DNA of 64,000 nucleotides from Microcaldota archaeon. GTDB lineage: Archaea; Micrarchaeota; Micrarchaeia; Anstonellales; Bilamarchaeaceae. Positions 17,956 through 25,941 of the stretch are shown here, one piece after another (within the stretch, counting starts at the first letter, position 1; each line of letters opens with the position of its first letter). The stretch spans positions 1-64,000 of the forward strand of contig JAGMCT010000010.1 of assembly GCA_023129075.1 (NCBI GenBank), written 5' to 3'. The notes under the pieces are model-generated. The model searched no databases. It saw only the letters and a program-made list of their open reading frames with translations, and was not told the DNA's origin. The translations under genes were made by a program, and so were the position numbers.

Positions 17956-19743
17956 ATGAAATGCGGTATAGAGATTCATCAGCGCCTTGCAACAGAAAAA
18001 TTATTCTGCAGATGTCCTTCAATACTCTCTGATTCAGAACCTTTTAAGGAGATAAAAAGAAGACTTTTTGTTGTTGAAAGCGAAACCGGAGAAATAGACA
18101 GAAGCGCAAAAGAACAGCAGGAAAAAAAGCAGGAGTTTACTTATCAAATTTTCAATGAAAACTGCTGTCTTGTTGAGACTGATGAGGAACCCCCCCATGA
18201 AATGAATAAGGACGCCCTTTTGATAGTTCTTGGGATTGCACAGCAGATGAACTCCAATATTGTGGAAGAAGTGCACACCATGAGAAAACTGGTTATTGAC
18301 GGAAGCAACACCTCTGGTTTTCAGAGGACCTCTTTAATAGCTCTTGGTGGAAAACTTGAAACTTCAGAAGGAGATGTCGGAATGCTCACTCTTGTTTTGG
18401 AGGAAGAAAGTGCAGGAATAGTCTCTGAAAACAATGGTTCAAGAACCTACCGCTTGGATAGACTTGGTATCCCTTTAATAGAGATTGCAACTGCCCCGGA
18501 TATAAAAAACGGAAAACATGCAAAAGAGGTTGCTGAGAAGATAGGGATGATGCTCAGAGCCACTGGAAAGGTTGCAAGAGGTATTGGAACAATAAGACAG
18601 GACCTGAATGTTTCAATTGAGAATGGTGCAAGGGTTGAAGTAAAAGGAGTGCAGGAGTTGAAATCCATTCCTTTGTATGTTGAGAATGAGGCAAAAAGGC
18701 AGGAAAACCTGCTCGTAATAATAAAGGAATTGAAGAGCAGGCTTGGAGAAGGATGGAAATCAAAAGCAAAACCTATTGAACTTACAATTATTTTCTCTTC
18801 AACAAAAAGCAAATTCATAAGCAACTTGGTAAAAAAAGGAGCAGGAGTTTTTGGAATAAAACTTGAAAAACATTCCTCTCTTTTGGGAAGTGAGTTGAAT
18901 CCCAATAGAAGATACGGTTCAGAGCTAAGCGATTATGCAAAACTGGCAGGAGTAAAAGGCATTATCCATTCAGATGAGGACATGGAAAAGTATTCTATTT
19001 TAGAAAGCGAATGGAAAGAAATCCAGGATTCCCTTAACTGTTCAAAAGAGGATGGGTTTGCAATGGTTGTTGCTGAAAAACAAACTGCAGTCAGAGCCTT
19101 TGAACATGTTCTTAGAAGGGCAGAGATGTTTTTTGTCCCTGAAGAAACCAGGAAGGCAAATCCTGATGGAACCTCCTCTTATATGCGGCCTCTTCCAGGA
19201 AGAGCAAGGATGTATCCAGAAACCGATATTCCTCTGATTAAAATAACAAAACCTCTGCTTTCCGAAGCAAGAAAAACAGCAGGAGAAGGAGCAGAAAAGA
19301 AAATGAAAAGACTTTCCTCTCTCCTCAATGAAGACCTCGCAAAAAAAATATTCAGGTCTCCACTGCTCCCTGTATTTGAGCAGCTTATTAAGAAAGGAGC
19401 AGAACCCAAACTCGCAGTCACAACACTCACAGAAACCCTTGTTTCCCTGAGAAGGGAAGGCTTTGAACTTAAGGACCTCTCTTTTATTGAAAAAGTTCTT
19501 TCAATTTACAATGAAAAGAAAATAACAAAAGCAGCAATTCCTGAAATAATAAAATACCACATCCAATCCAAAGAAACTGCAGAAGCAATAATAAAAAAAC
19601 ACAATTTAGGTTTGCTTTCATCGGAAGAGATGGACAGGATAATCAAGGAGTGCAAAGGCGATATAAAAAGAATAATGAGCAAATACCGTTTGAGATTAGA
19701 TCCAAAGGAACTTATGAAAAAAATAAAGGGTAGTGGCAGATGA
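17956..19743 (+). CDS. gatE: Glu-tRNA(Gln) amidotransferase subunit E
   Basis: 'CGIEIHQRLATEKLFCRCPS', 'MRKLVIDGSNTSGFQRTSLIALGG', 'RLGIPLIEIATAPDI', 'GTIRQDLNVSI', 'MYPETDIPLIKI'; SD-like GGAGGTG 5 nt before ATG at 17956. Confidence 0.95.
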   Translation: MKCGIEIHQRLATEKLFCRCPSILSDSEPFKEIKRRLFVVESETGEIDRSAKEQQEKKQEFTYQIFNENCCLVETDEEPPHEMNKDALLIVLGIAQQMNSNIVEEVHTMRKLVIDGSNTSGFQRTSLIALGGKLETSEGDVGMLTLVLEEESAGIVSENNGSRTYRLDRLGIPLIEIATAPDIKNGKHAKEVAEKIGMMLRATGKVARGIGTIRQDLNVSIENGARVEVKGVQELKSIPLYVENEAKRQENLLVIIKELKSRLGEGWKSKAKPIELTIIFSSTKSKFISNLVKKGAGVFGIKLEKHSSLLGSELNPNRRYGSELSDYAKLAGVKGIIHSDEDMEKYSILESEWKEIQDSLNCSKEDGFAMVVAEKQTAVRAFEHVLRRAEMFFVPEETRKANPDGTSSYMRPLPGRARMYPETDIPLIKITKPLLSEARKTAGEGAEKKMKRLSSLLNEDLAKKIFRSPLLPVFEQLIKKGAEPKLAVTTLTETLVSLRREGFELKDLSFIEKVLSIYNEKKITKAAIPEIIKYHIQSKETAEAIIKKHNLGLLSSEEMDRIIKECKGDIKRIMSKYRLRLDPKELMKKIKGSGR

Positions 19744-20504
19744 AAGAAAAACCATTAACTGAATCCCAAGAGAAAAAGATAAGAGCAGCTGCAGAAAAAA
19801 TTTTCAGCCCTACCTCCATGGTACAAATAAAATCTCTCGGCATTCTCCTAGATTATGCTGAAGGAGGAAGGGACATCTCCGCTGCAATTCCCCAGCTTGC
19901 AAAGACCATGGAAGAAAATTTTGGGAGGCAGGCCGCCAGAATTCTTTTATTGACCCTTCTAAATGAAAAAACAAAAGAAAAGACACTGGAATCTATTATA
20001 CAAACACTTGAAAGCAGAAACCCAAGAGCAAGGGAGAATGCAGTTTGGATTCTTAAAAAATTTGCTGGAAAAAAAGCAGTTATTTTTCTCTCTGCAATTC
20101 CTGCTCTTGCAAAGGCACTTGAAGACGAGAATATAGAAGTAAGAAAGGAAGCCTTCCAGACTCTTGCAAACTTTGTTGAGAATTGGAATTTTTCATCCGC
20201 TAACCTCCATCATTTTCTTAAGGCTATTATCAAAGGAAGTAAAGATGAGAATGCAGAAGTAAGATGGAATGCTAATGCGATTCTTGAATACGTTAAAAGA
20301 GAAAGCATGAATAAGTCAAAGGAAGAACTACTTAGATTTCTAAGAAAAACAAAAAGTTCTCCTGAGTTCAAAGAATTTGCAAGGAAAATCTTTAATGAGT
20401 GGCTTCAAAAACAAAATAAAGAAACAGAACTGCAAATCCCACGAAATATGAGAAAACCACTAGAGAAACCTTTGGGAAGGAGTATGAAAAAGCTTAAAAA
20501 TTAA
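19740..20504 (+). CDS. HEAT-repeat protein
   Basis: 254 aa; repeats 'NPRARENAVWILKKFAGKKAVIFLSAIPALAKALEDENIEVRKEAFQTLANF'; overlaps gatE stop by 4 nt. Confidence 0.75.
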   Translation: MKEKPLTESQEKKIRAAAEKIFSPTSMVQIKSLGILLDYAEGGRDISAAIPQLAKTMEENFGRQAARILLLTLLNEKTKEKTLESIIQTLESRNPRARENAVWILKKFAGKKAVIFLSAIPALAKALEDENIEVRKEAFQTLANFVENWNFSSANLHHFLKAIIKGSKDENAEVRWNANAILEYVKRESMNKSKEELLRFLRKTKSSPEFKEFARKIFNEWLQKQNKETELQIPRNMRKPLEKPLGRSMKKLKN

Positions 20505-20537
20505 TGTTTGTATTCATTAAGTCTTATAGGTGTTCAT

Positions 20538-21017
20538 ATGAAAAAAGAGATAAATGTAATAGTTGAAGGCGGAAAAGCATCTGCCGGTCCTCCTCTTGGT
20601 CCTGCACTCGGTCCGATGGGAGTAAATGCAGGCCAGGTGGTTGCCAAGATAAATGAAGAAACCAAAGAGTTTGAGGGCATGAAAGTTCCGGTCACTGTAA
20701 TTGTAGAAACCTCTGACAAATCATTCGAAATAAAGATAGGAAGCCCACCTATTTCCGAACTTTTGAAAAAATCTGCAGGAGTGCAGAAAGGAACAGGTTC
20801 AAAGGAAACCGTTGGGAATATCTCTTTGGATGACCTTGTAAAGGTTGCAAAGGGAAAAACCAAAACCTCTCTTTCCGTAGACCTTAAGGGAACAGTTAAG
20901 GAAGCAGCAGGAAGCTGTAAGAGCTTAGGTTTAACCATTGAAGGAAAAGACCCAAGAGAGATTATAAGAGAGATTGATGATGGAAAGCATGATTCTCTCT
21001 TTAAAGTGGGAGCATGA
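20538..21017 (+). CDS. rpl11: 50S ribosomal protein L11
   Basis: 'INVIVEGGKASAGPPLGPALGPMGVNAGQVVAKINEET...SCKSLGLTIEGKDPREI' L11 signature. Confidence 0.97.
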   Translation: MKKEINVIVEGGKASAGPPLGPALGPMGVNAGQVVAKINEETKEFEGMKVPVTVIVETSDKSFEIKIGSPPISELLKKSAGVQKGTGSKETVGNISLDDLVKVAKGKTKTSLSVDLKGTVKEAAGSCKSLGLTIEGKDPREIIREIDDGKHDSLFKVGA

Positions 21018-22600
21018 GATTCCTTATTCTTTTTTTACTTCTTGTTTCCCTTCCTTTCGCCGAGATTGCAGGAGAAACCGAACTGGCAAAACCCCTTACT
21101 ACAAAACCCCTGGTTGCAGGAGTTTACAATATTATAGGGGCAGAGGACGGGAGGCTTTATGCTGAAGCCAACGGAATAATAAAATGGAAATATTATGGGT
21201 TACACACCATAACTGTTGACCCGATACTGCACAAGGGAAACATAATCGGCGCCTCAGGTTCAAAACTTTTTTCCTTAAAACAGATTGGTACTTTTCAATG
21301 GGCGCAGGAGCTTTCCAATATCTATGGTATTGACTCCGGGGATAAGATTTATGTCTCAACTGAGAAAGGCCTTTATGCGATTTCAGATGCAGGAAAGGTT
21401 GCATGGTGTTTTGAGACCGAGAAATCAACGGCAACAGAACCAACTGTTTCAGCAAGCTATATTATTTATGGAACAGAAGACTCCCTTTATGTATTAAGGT
21501 CAAACGGAGAGTTGTTCCACAGCATTCCTTCCGAAGGATTCTGGAATGTTAAGCCTCTCATCTACAAAAATAGGATTTACATAGGTTCGGTTGATGGGAG
21601 ATTCCATTCATATGATTTGTTCAGCGGAGAGGAAAGATGGTCTTTTGATGCACTTTATCCCATAGTTACAAACGCGGTCAACCATGGCAGCACTATAATC
21701 TTTGCTGATGAGAAAACGGTTTATGCAGTTCTTTCCGGAGAAGAGAAATGGAGGTTTGACGTAGGGGAGCAGGTTGTAAACAAAAAACTGGAAATAGGCA
21801 TGGTCTCCGGCAAAACACTTCTTTTTGTGACAACAAGAAATTCAATATATGTTCTTGATGCCGGCACAGGGCAGTTTCTTACCAAGATTACCTTTGATGA
21901 GTGGCCTACATCACCAACCCTTGATTCTCAGAAAGGAATTCTTCTGGTTGGCTCCAAGGATGGCGTTCTTTATTCGTTTAATGTAAATAGGGGATGCGGG
22001 ATAACCAATCCAAAGCAGGAGGCAGTTTTAGGATTTAGAGAATTGGAAGTAGAAGGAGTTGCATATTCCGCAAAAGGAGATTTCGAAACCTTCGTAAGGA
22101 TAAATGAAGGGGAATGGTTTTCTGTTGGTTCAGAGAATGCATTTAGTTTTGAGATGGACCCTAAGGATTATGCTTTCGGCTCTGTAGAAATAGAGTGCAG
22201 GGTAACGGATTCATCAGGCGAGGAACAGTCTCCTTATTCCAAAGTAAGATTTATACGTTCTTCATCAATAGAAGAAGAAGAGTTTGTTATTACATATCCA
22301 ACAGTTGTGAACGAGGGGGAACCCTTTACAGTACATGTTACAGACCAGTACAATCAGACTCTTAAAGAAGTAGAGGTTGTTTTCGGAGAGGATTCTTTTA
22401 TAGGGGATTCAAGTATTGAAGCAACTCTTTACGGCGGGGGAGAGCACGCAGGGGTTGTAAAAAAACAGGGTTTTGAGGATAAGGAATTTAGTGTAGAGGT
22501 AAGACCCTCAGCATTTCCTGCCTATGTAGCTTTCGGCCTTTTTTCAATAGGATTGATTGTTTTTGTATTTAATTTCTTTATTAAGAAAAAAGAAGAGTAA
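21014..22600 (+). CDS. Secreted, C-terminally membrane-anchored PQQ-like beta-propeller protein
   Basis: 528 aa; signal peptide 'MRFLILFLLLVSLPFAEIAG', repeated 'YNIIGAEDGRLYAE', 'IIYGTEDSLYVLRSNGE', 'RIYIGSVDGRFHSYDLFSGEERW', 'ILLVGSKDGVLYSFNV', C-terminal TM. Confidence 0.8.
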   Translation: MRFLILFLLLVSLPFAEIAGETELAKPLTTKPLVAGVYNIIGAEDGRLYAEANGIIKWKYYGLHTITVDPILHKGNIIGASGSKLFSLKQIGTFQWAQELSNIYGIDSGDKIYVSTEKGLYAISDAGKVAWCFETEKSTATEPTVSASYIIYGTEDSLYVLRSNGELFHSIPSEGFWNVKPLIYKNRIYIGSVDGRFHSYDLFSGEERWSFDALYPIVTNAVNHGSTIIFADEKTVYAVLSGEEKWRFDVGEQVVNKKLEIGMVSGKTLLFVTTRNSIYVLDAGTGQFLTKITFDEWPTSPTLDSQKGILLVGSKDGVLYSFNVNRGCGITNPKQEAVLGFRELEVEGVAYSAKGDFETFVRINEGEWFSVGSENAFSFEMDPKDYAFGSVEIECRVTDSSGEEQSPYSKVRFIRSSSIEEEEFVITYPTVVNEGEPFTVHVTDQYNQTLKEVEVVFGEDSFIGDSSIEATLYGGGEHAGVVKKQGFEDKEFSVEVRPSAFPAYVAFGLFSIGLIVFVFNFFIKKKEE

Positions 22601-22609
22601 AGGATAAAA

Positions 22610-22861
22610 TTATCCTACTATATCTACTCCTTCCGGCTGTACCTGGCTTACCCCTTCTATTTTTGCAATCCTTTCTTCTATCTCGTCTACTCCGCCGGAA
22701 TCGTTTATTATAAATGCTATTCTTAGAACCTTTACCCCAAAGCCGATATCCTCTTCTTCTGCAGCTGCAAGTTTCACAATCTTGTTTATTTCTTCCTTAA
22801 CCTTTTCAATATTTTCAGGGTTTTCAGGATAAATTTTTAGAGTTACTTTAACATCTCCCAT
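22610..22861 (-). CDS. Elongation factor 1-beta (aEF-1beta)
   Basis: 83 aa; 'MGDVKVTLKIYPENPENIEKVKEEI...DIGFGVKVLRIAFIINDSGGVDEIEERIAKIEGVSQVQ'. Confidence 0.92.
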   Translation of the reverse strand: MGDVKVTLKIYPENPENIEKVKEEINKIVKLAAAEEEDIGFGVKVLRIAFIINDSGGVDEIEERIAKIEGVSQVQPEGVDIVG

Positions 22862-22871
22862 GTTTCCACCT

Positions 22872-23018
22872 TTATGGCCCTTTGAATCCGCATGGACACT
22901 TGTAAGCGACCCTTGTTTTTTTGCACTGTATACACCTAACTATTTTTTTTCCGCAGTCAGGGCAGGGGAATTCTACGAACTTTTTTGTTATCTTTCCGCA
23001 TGAAATACATCTTTTCAT
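22872..23018 (-). CDS. Small zinc-ribbon RNA-binding protein (COG2888/DUF1610-like)
   Basis: 'MKRCISCGKITKKFVEFPCPDCGKKIVRCIQCKKTRVAYKCPCGFKGP' four CxxC knuckles; adjacent to aEF-1beta. Confidence 0.88.
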   Translation of the reverse strand: MKRCISCGKITKKFVEFPCPDCGKKIVRCIQCKKTRVAYKCPCGFKGP

Positions 23019-23090
23019 CTGTTCACCACTTCGCGTTTTTTCCTTAATGGGGGTAAGCACTTAAAAATCTTCCCATGTTTTCTTTTATCA

Positions 23091-23164
23091 GCCCTCATAG
23101 TCTAACCTGGATAGGACACAAGATTGCGGATCTTGGAATCCGGGTTCAAATCCCGGTGAGGGCA
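23091..23164 (+). tRNA. tRNA-Arg (anticodon GCG)
   Basis: Cloverleaf: GCCCTCA/TGAGGGC acceptor, CAAGA-TTGCGGA-TCTTG anticodon arm, CCGGG-TTCAAAT-CCCGG T-arm; CCA not encoded. Confidence 0.93.
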
Positions 23165-23227
23165 ACATTCCCTTTAGAAAAGATTTAAAAGGAGTTTTAT
23201 CCTACTCTACTCTTTAAGGTTATTAAT

Positions 23228-24883
23228 ATGGGAAAGGAGGCAGACTACAGAATTACCGAAGCAAAAAAAGGCACCCTCAGGAGAATAAGAACAAAGAATA
23301 GAATTGTAAAGGAATTCGGGAGGGCAGGTCTAAAGGTAATAAAGGCTATAGAAGCCGATAAAACTGCACAGGAGATTTCTGAAGAAACAGATTTGGATAT
23401 AGAAAAAGTCGGGGAAATACTTACTTTTATGGAGAAAAATGGAATAGTAACACTAATTCCTGTTTCTGAAGCAATACCAAGAGAGATTAAAGAGAAAGAG
23501 GAAATCAAACCTGAAGAGATTCCAGAAGAAGTAAAACCACCAGAACCAGAAGAGCTGGAACCTAAAGAAATAAAACCACTAGAACCAGAAGAGCCGGAAC
23601 CTGAAGAAATAAAACCCGAAGAAATAACACTGGAAGAAAAACCAAAAGAAGCAAAACCACCAGAAGTAGAGCCGGAAGAAGAAATTGCACCAGAATTAGA
23701 GCCGGAAGAAGAAATTGCACCAGAATTAGAGCCGGAAGAAGAAAAACCCTCTGAACCAGAAGAGCTTTTGTTTGAATCAGAAGAAAAACCAGAAGAAATT
23801 CTGCCTGTTTCTCTTGAAAAAGAATTACCAGAAGAGCCGGAACCTGAAGAAATAAAACCCGAAGAAATAACACTGGAAGAAAAGCCAAAAGAAGCAAAAC
23901 CACCAGAAGTAGAGCCGGAAGAAGAAATTGCACCAATTTCCTTTGAGGAAGAAACCGAAAAACCAGAGATTGAGGAGATGCCTACTGAAGAACCCCCAGA
24001 AGAACCCCCAGAAGAACCCCCAGAAGAACCCCCTGAGGAAGAGTCTGAGGAAGCAGGAGAATTGGAACCTTATGAAGGTATTGAAATTCCTCATGGAGAG
24101 GAAGAGAAAATCAGTTCCCCTGTATCCGTAGAGGATAAATTAAGAGGAAAATATGGAGATATTGGAGTAAAGGTATACGAACTTATAGATGGTGAAAGAA
24201 CAGCAGAAGAGATAATGAAACAGACAGGTGTTTCAGAAACCAAACTTATTGAGATACTTGATTTCATGGACAAGGAAGGAATAATAGGGTTTGAACATCC
24301 TTCTTCTTCTGCTCCAAAACCAGAGATAAAGGAAACCGGTTTTGCACCGATGCTTGATGAGCGTTTGATTCCTGCGAAAGTTCCTGAAGCAGAGGAGATG
24401 AAGGAGCGTCAGATTGATGTTCCGGTAAAGATGGGTTTTAACATAATAAAGTCCATACAACTCAGGACAAATTTTCTCCTAAAGATGGGTGAAAAAGGAG
24501 CAAGGATTTTTGATGCAATAAACGGAAAAAGAGATGTTGTTGAGATTGCAAAGACAGTAAAGGAGGCGTCTCTTATTGATATTTATAAGGTAATTGGCAA
24601 ACTCATGGAAAAGAAAGCGCTTATACTAACCCCCCTAAACCGCACAGAAATAAGAAAAAAATATGGCGAGGATGGTTATGTAGTTTACAAAAAGTATGGA
24701 AGGGAGGGAGTGCTTTTGTACGAGTTGATAGGCAGTGATATGGGCCTTGGTGAGATGGCTGTAAAGGTTTCAAAAGACAAGAAAAAGGTTGTAGATATTT
24801 TTATGTTCATACATAAACTGCTTGGAATAGACCTCCCTATAGATAAAGATATTCTTTACAAACAGGTTGGCATTACTCCATGA
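23228..24883 (+). CDS. Multi-winged-helix-like protein with Pro/Glu-rich low-complexity linker
   Basis: 551 aa; four related modules (GRAGLKVIKAIEADKTAQEISEETDLDIEKVGEILTFMEKNGIV; GDIGVKVYELIDGERTAEEIMKQTGVSETKLIEILDFMDKEGII; GEKGARIFDAINGKRDVVEIAKTV...KLMEKKAL; GREGVLLYELIGSDMGLGEMAVKVSKD...) with acidic PE linker. Confidence 0.65.
   Translation: MGKEADYRITEAKKGTLRRIRTKNRIVKEFGRAGLKVIKAIEADKTAQEISEETDLDIEKVGEILTFMEKNGIVTLIPVSEAIPREIKEKEEIKPEEIPEEVKPPEPEELEPKEIKPLEPEEPEPEEIKPEEITLEEKPKEAKPPEVEPEEEIAPELEPEEEIAPELEPEEEKPSEPEELLFESEEKPEEILPVSLEKELPEEPEPEEIKPEEITLEEKPKEAKPPEVEPEEEIAPISFEEETEKPEIEEMPTEEPPEEPPEEPPEEPPEEESEEAGELEPYEGIEIPHGEEEKISSPVSVEDKLRGKYGDIGVKVYELIDGERTAEEIMKQTGVSETKLIEILDFMDKEGIIGFEHPSSSAPKPEIKETGFAPMLDERLIPAKVPEAEEMKERQIDVPVKMGFNIIKSIQLRTNFLLKMGEKGARIFDAINGKRDVVEIAKTVKEASLIDIYKVIGKLMEKKALILTPLNRTEIRKKYGEDGYVVYKKYGREGVLLYELIGSDMGLGEMAVKVSKDKKKVVDIFMFIHKLLGIDLPIDKDILYKQVGITP
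23584..24040 (+). repeat. Coding repeats in Pro/Glu linker: a 109-bp unit duplicated (23584-23692 / 23827-23935), a 30-bp tandem, and a 12-bp tandem (GAACCCCCAGAA)
   Basis: Direct reading of near-identical blocks. Confidence 0.85.
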
Positions 24884-25250
24884 TTCTTGCCAGAGATATC
24901 CTTTCTATTGCTTTCCATCCAGACTTTTTTTTCATATTGTTTTTTTCTTTCTTGTCAAAGTAAATTGCAAGTATTTCTTTTCCTTTTGCACTGTATTCCT
25001 TTGCTTTGCTGAATCTTGTAGTTCCTGCAATCCACAATAGGAATTCCATGCTGAATTCCTTTGAAATATTTTGTTTTTTTCTAAATGCTTCTTCAGTAAG
25101 CTGTTCTGCCAAAAGAATCTCTTCTTCACTCTTTATCTTTTCAGGATTAAGGAAAACTATTTTTTTTCCTTCTGCTTCTTTGAACAATTCTTTTAGGCCC
25201 TTCTTTGTTTTCATACACACAATCTTCATGAAAAAGAATGCTTTACTCAC
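24873..25250 (-). CDS. Cgi121-like KEOPS complex subunit
   Basis: 125 aa; 'VFLNPEKIKSEEEILLAEQLTEEAFRKKQNISKEFSMEFLLWIAGTTRFSKA' resembles Cgi121 family (ELLLWLSGTRQI). Confidence 0.7.
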   Translation of the reverse strand: MSKAFFFMKIVCMKTKKGLKELFKEAEGKKIVFLNPEKIKSEEEILLAEQLTEEAFRKKQNISKEFSMEFLLWIAGTTRFSKAKEYSAKGKEILAIYFDKKEKNNMKKKSGWKAIERISLARIME

Positions 25251-25285
25251 TTATTTTAAACCTTTCCATCTTTTTATCTATTTAT

Positions 25286-25435
25286 GGCTACGGTGGTGTA
25301 GTGGCTAGCATGGGGGCCTGTGGCCGCCCGTTCTTTCTTTTGCAAAGGAAAGAAGCCGCATGGTGCCGGAAGAAAGAAAGCTCTTTCACGGGCAGCAGAA
25401 AGCCCTAGATCCGGGTTCGATTCCCGGCCGTGGCC
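25286..25435 (+). tRNA. tRNA-His (GTG) with a 77-nt intron (25324-25400) after position 37
   Basis: G-1 + GCTACGG/CCGTGGC + C73; anticodon stem GGGGC/GCCCT, loop CTGTGG|intron|A; T-arm CCGGG-TTCGATT-CCCGG; intron pairs CTGT with GCAG, giving a bulge-helix-bulge-like motif. Confidence 0.88.
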
Positions 25436-25507
25436 CTTTTTTATTATATATAAAAGAAGATAGAGAGAGAAATAAAGATAAAAGAAAAAGAAGAAAAAGA
25501 AAAGAAA

Positions 25508-25840
25508 TTATTTTGCAAGGGTTATCTCTATTGCAGAAACCTTGCTGAGACTTCCATCCTCAGAGGTGAGCTCCTCTGTTTTTATCTGGATATCTTTTAT
25601 TGTTACACCAGTAAGGAACCTGTTTTTCGTTATCTCTGCAACATCCACAGCTCTTGAGATTAATTTCCCTCTTGCTTTCAGGATTACTTCAGACATTCCG
25701 TTGTTAAATTGGGTTACTACAGCCAGAACATATCCCATCACTCCTTTTTTTCCAATAAAGACTACATTCTCGTTTTTTTTCTCTTCTGTCATTTCGTTTT
25801 CGTCTTTTTTCTCTTCTGTCATGTTTTCACCTCGTTGCAT
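25508..25840 (-). CDS. alba: Alba-family DNA/RNA-binding protein
   Basis: '[50 protein letters not shown]' Alba signature; N-terminal [20 protein letters not shown] duplication, so start ambiguous. Confidence 0.93.
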   Translation of the reverse strand: MQRGENMTEEKKDENEMTEEKKNENVVFIGKKGVMGYVLAVVTQFNNGMSEVILKARGKLISRAVDVAEITKNRFLTGVTIKDIQIKTEELTSEDGSLSKVSAIEITLAK

Positions 25841-25941
25841 TAATTGGATTACAAAAGAGTGGCACTGTTTTTAAATCTTTTGGAGTTCGTTCAGCGAAAG
25901 GGTTATAAATAAAAAATGCGTTATTAATATGGTGGCTAAGA

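Noticed and set aside
16832-17959. 375-aa plus-strand ORF antisense to TnpB
   Set aside because: Mirror of the TnpB coding strand; TnpB motifs are unambiguous on the minus strand.
23562-23936. Leu/Val/Phe-rich minus ORF opposite the Pro/Glu repeat region
   Set aside because: Artefact of reverse-complementing GAA/CCA-rich repeats; not a real hydrophobic protein.
23584-24040. Repeat block considered as a CRISPR-like array
   Set aside because: Repeats are in-frame coding tandem units without unique spacers of constant length.
25360-25548. 62-aa ORF overlapping the tRNA-His 3' exon and intron
   Set aside because: Lies across a well-supported intron-containing tRNA; no coding support.
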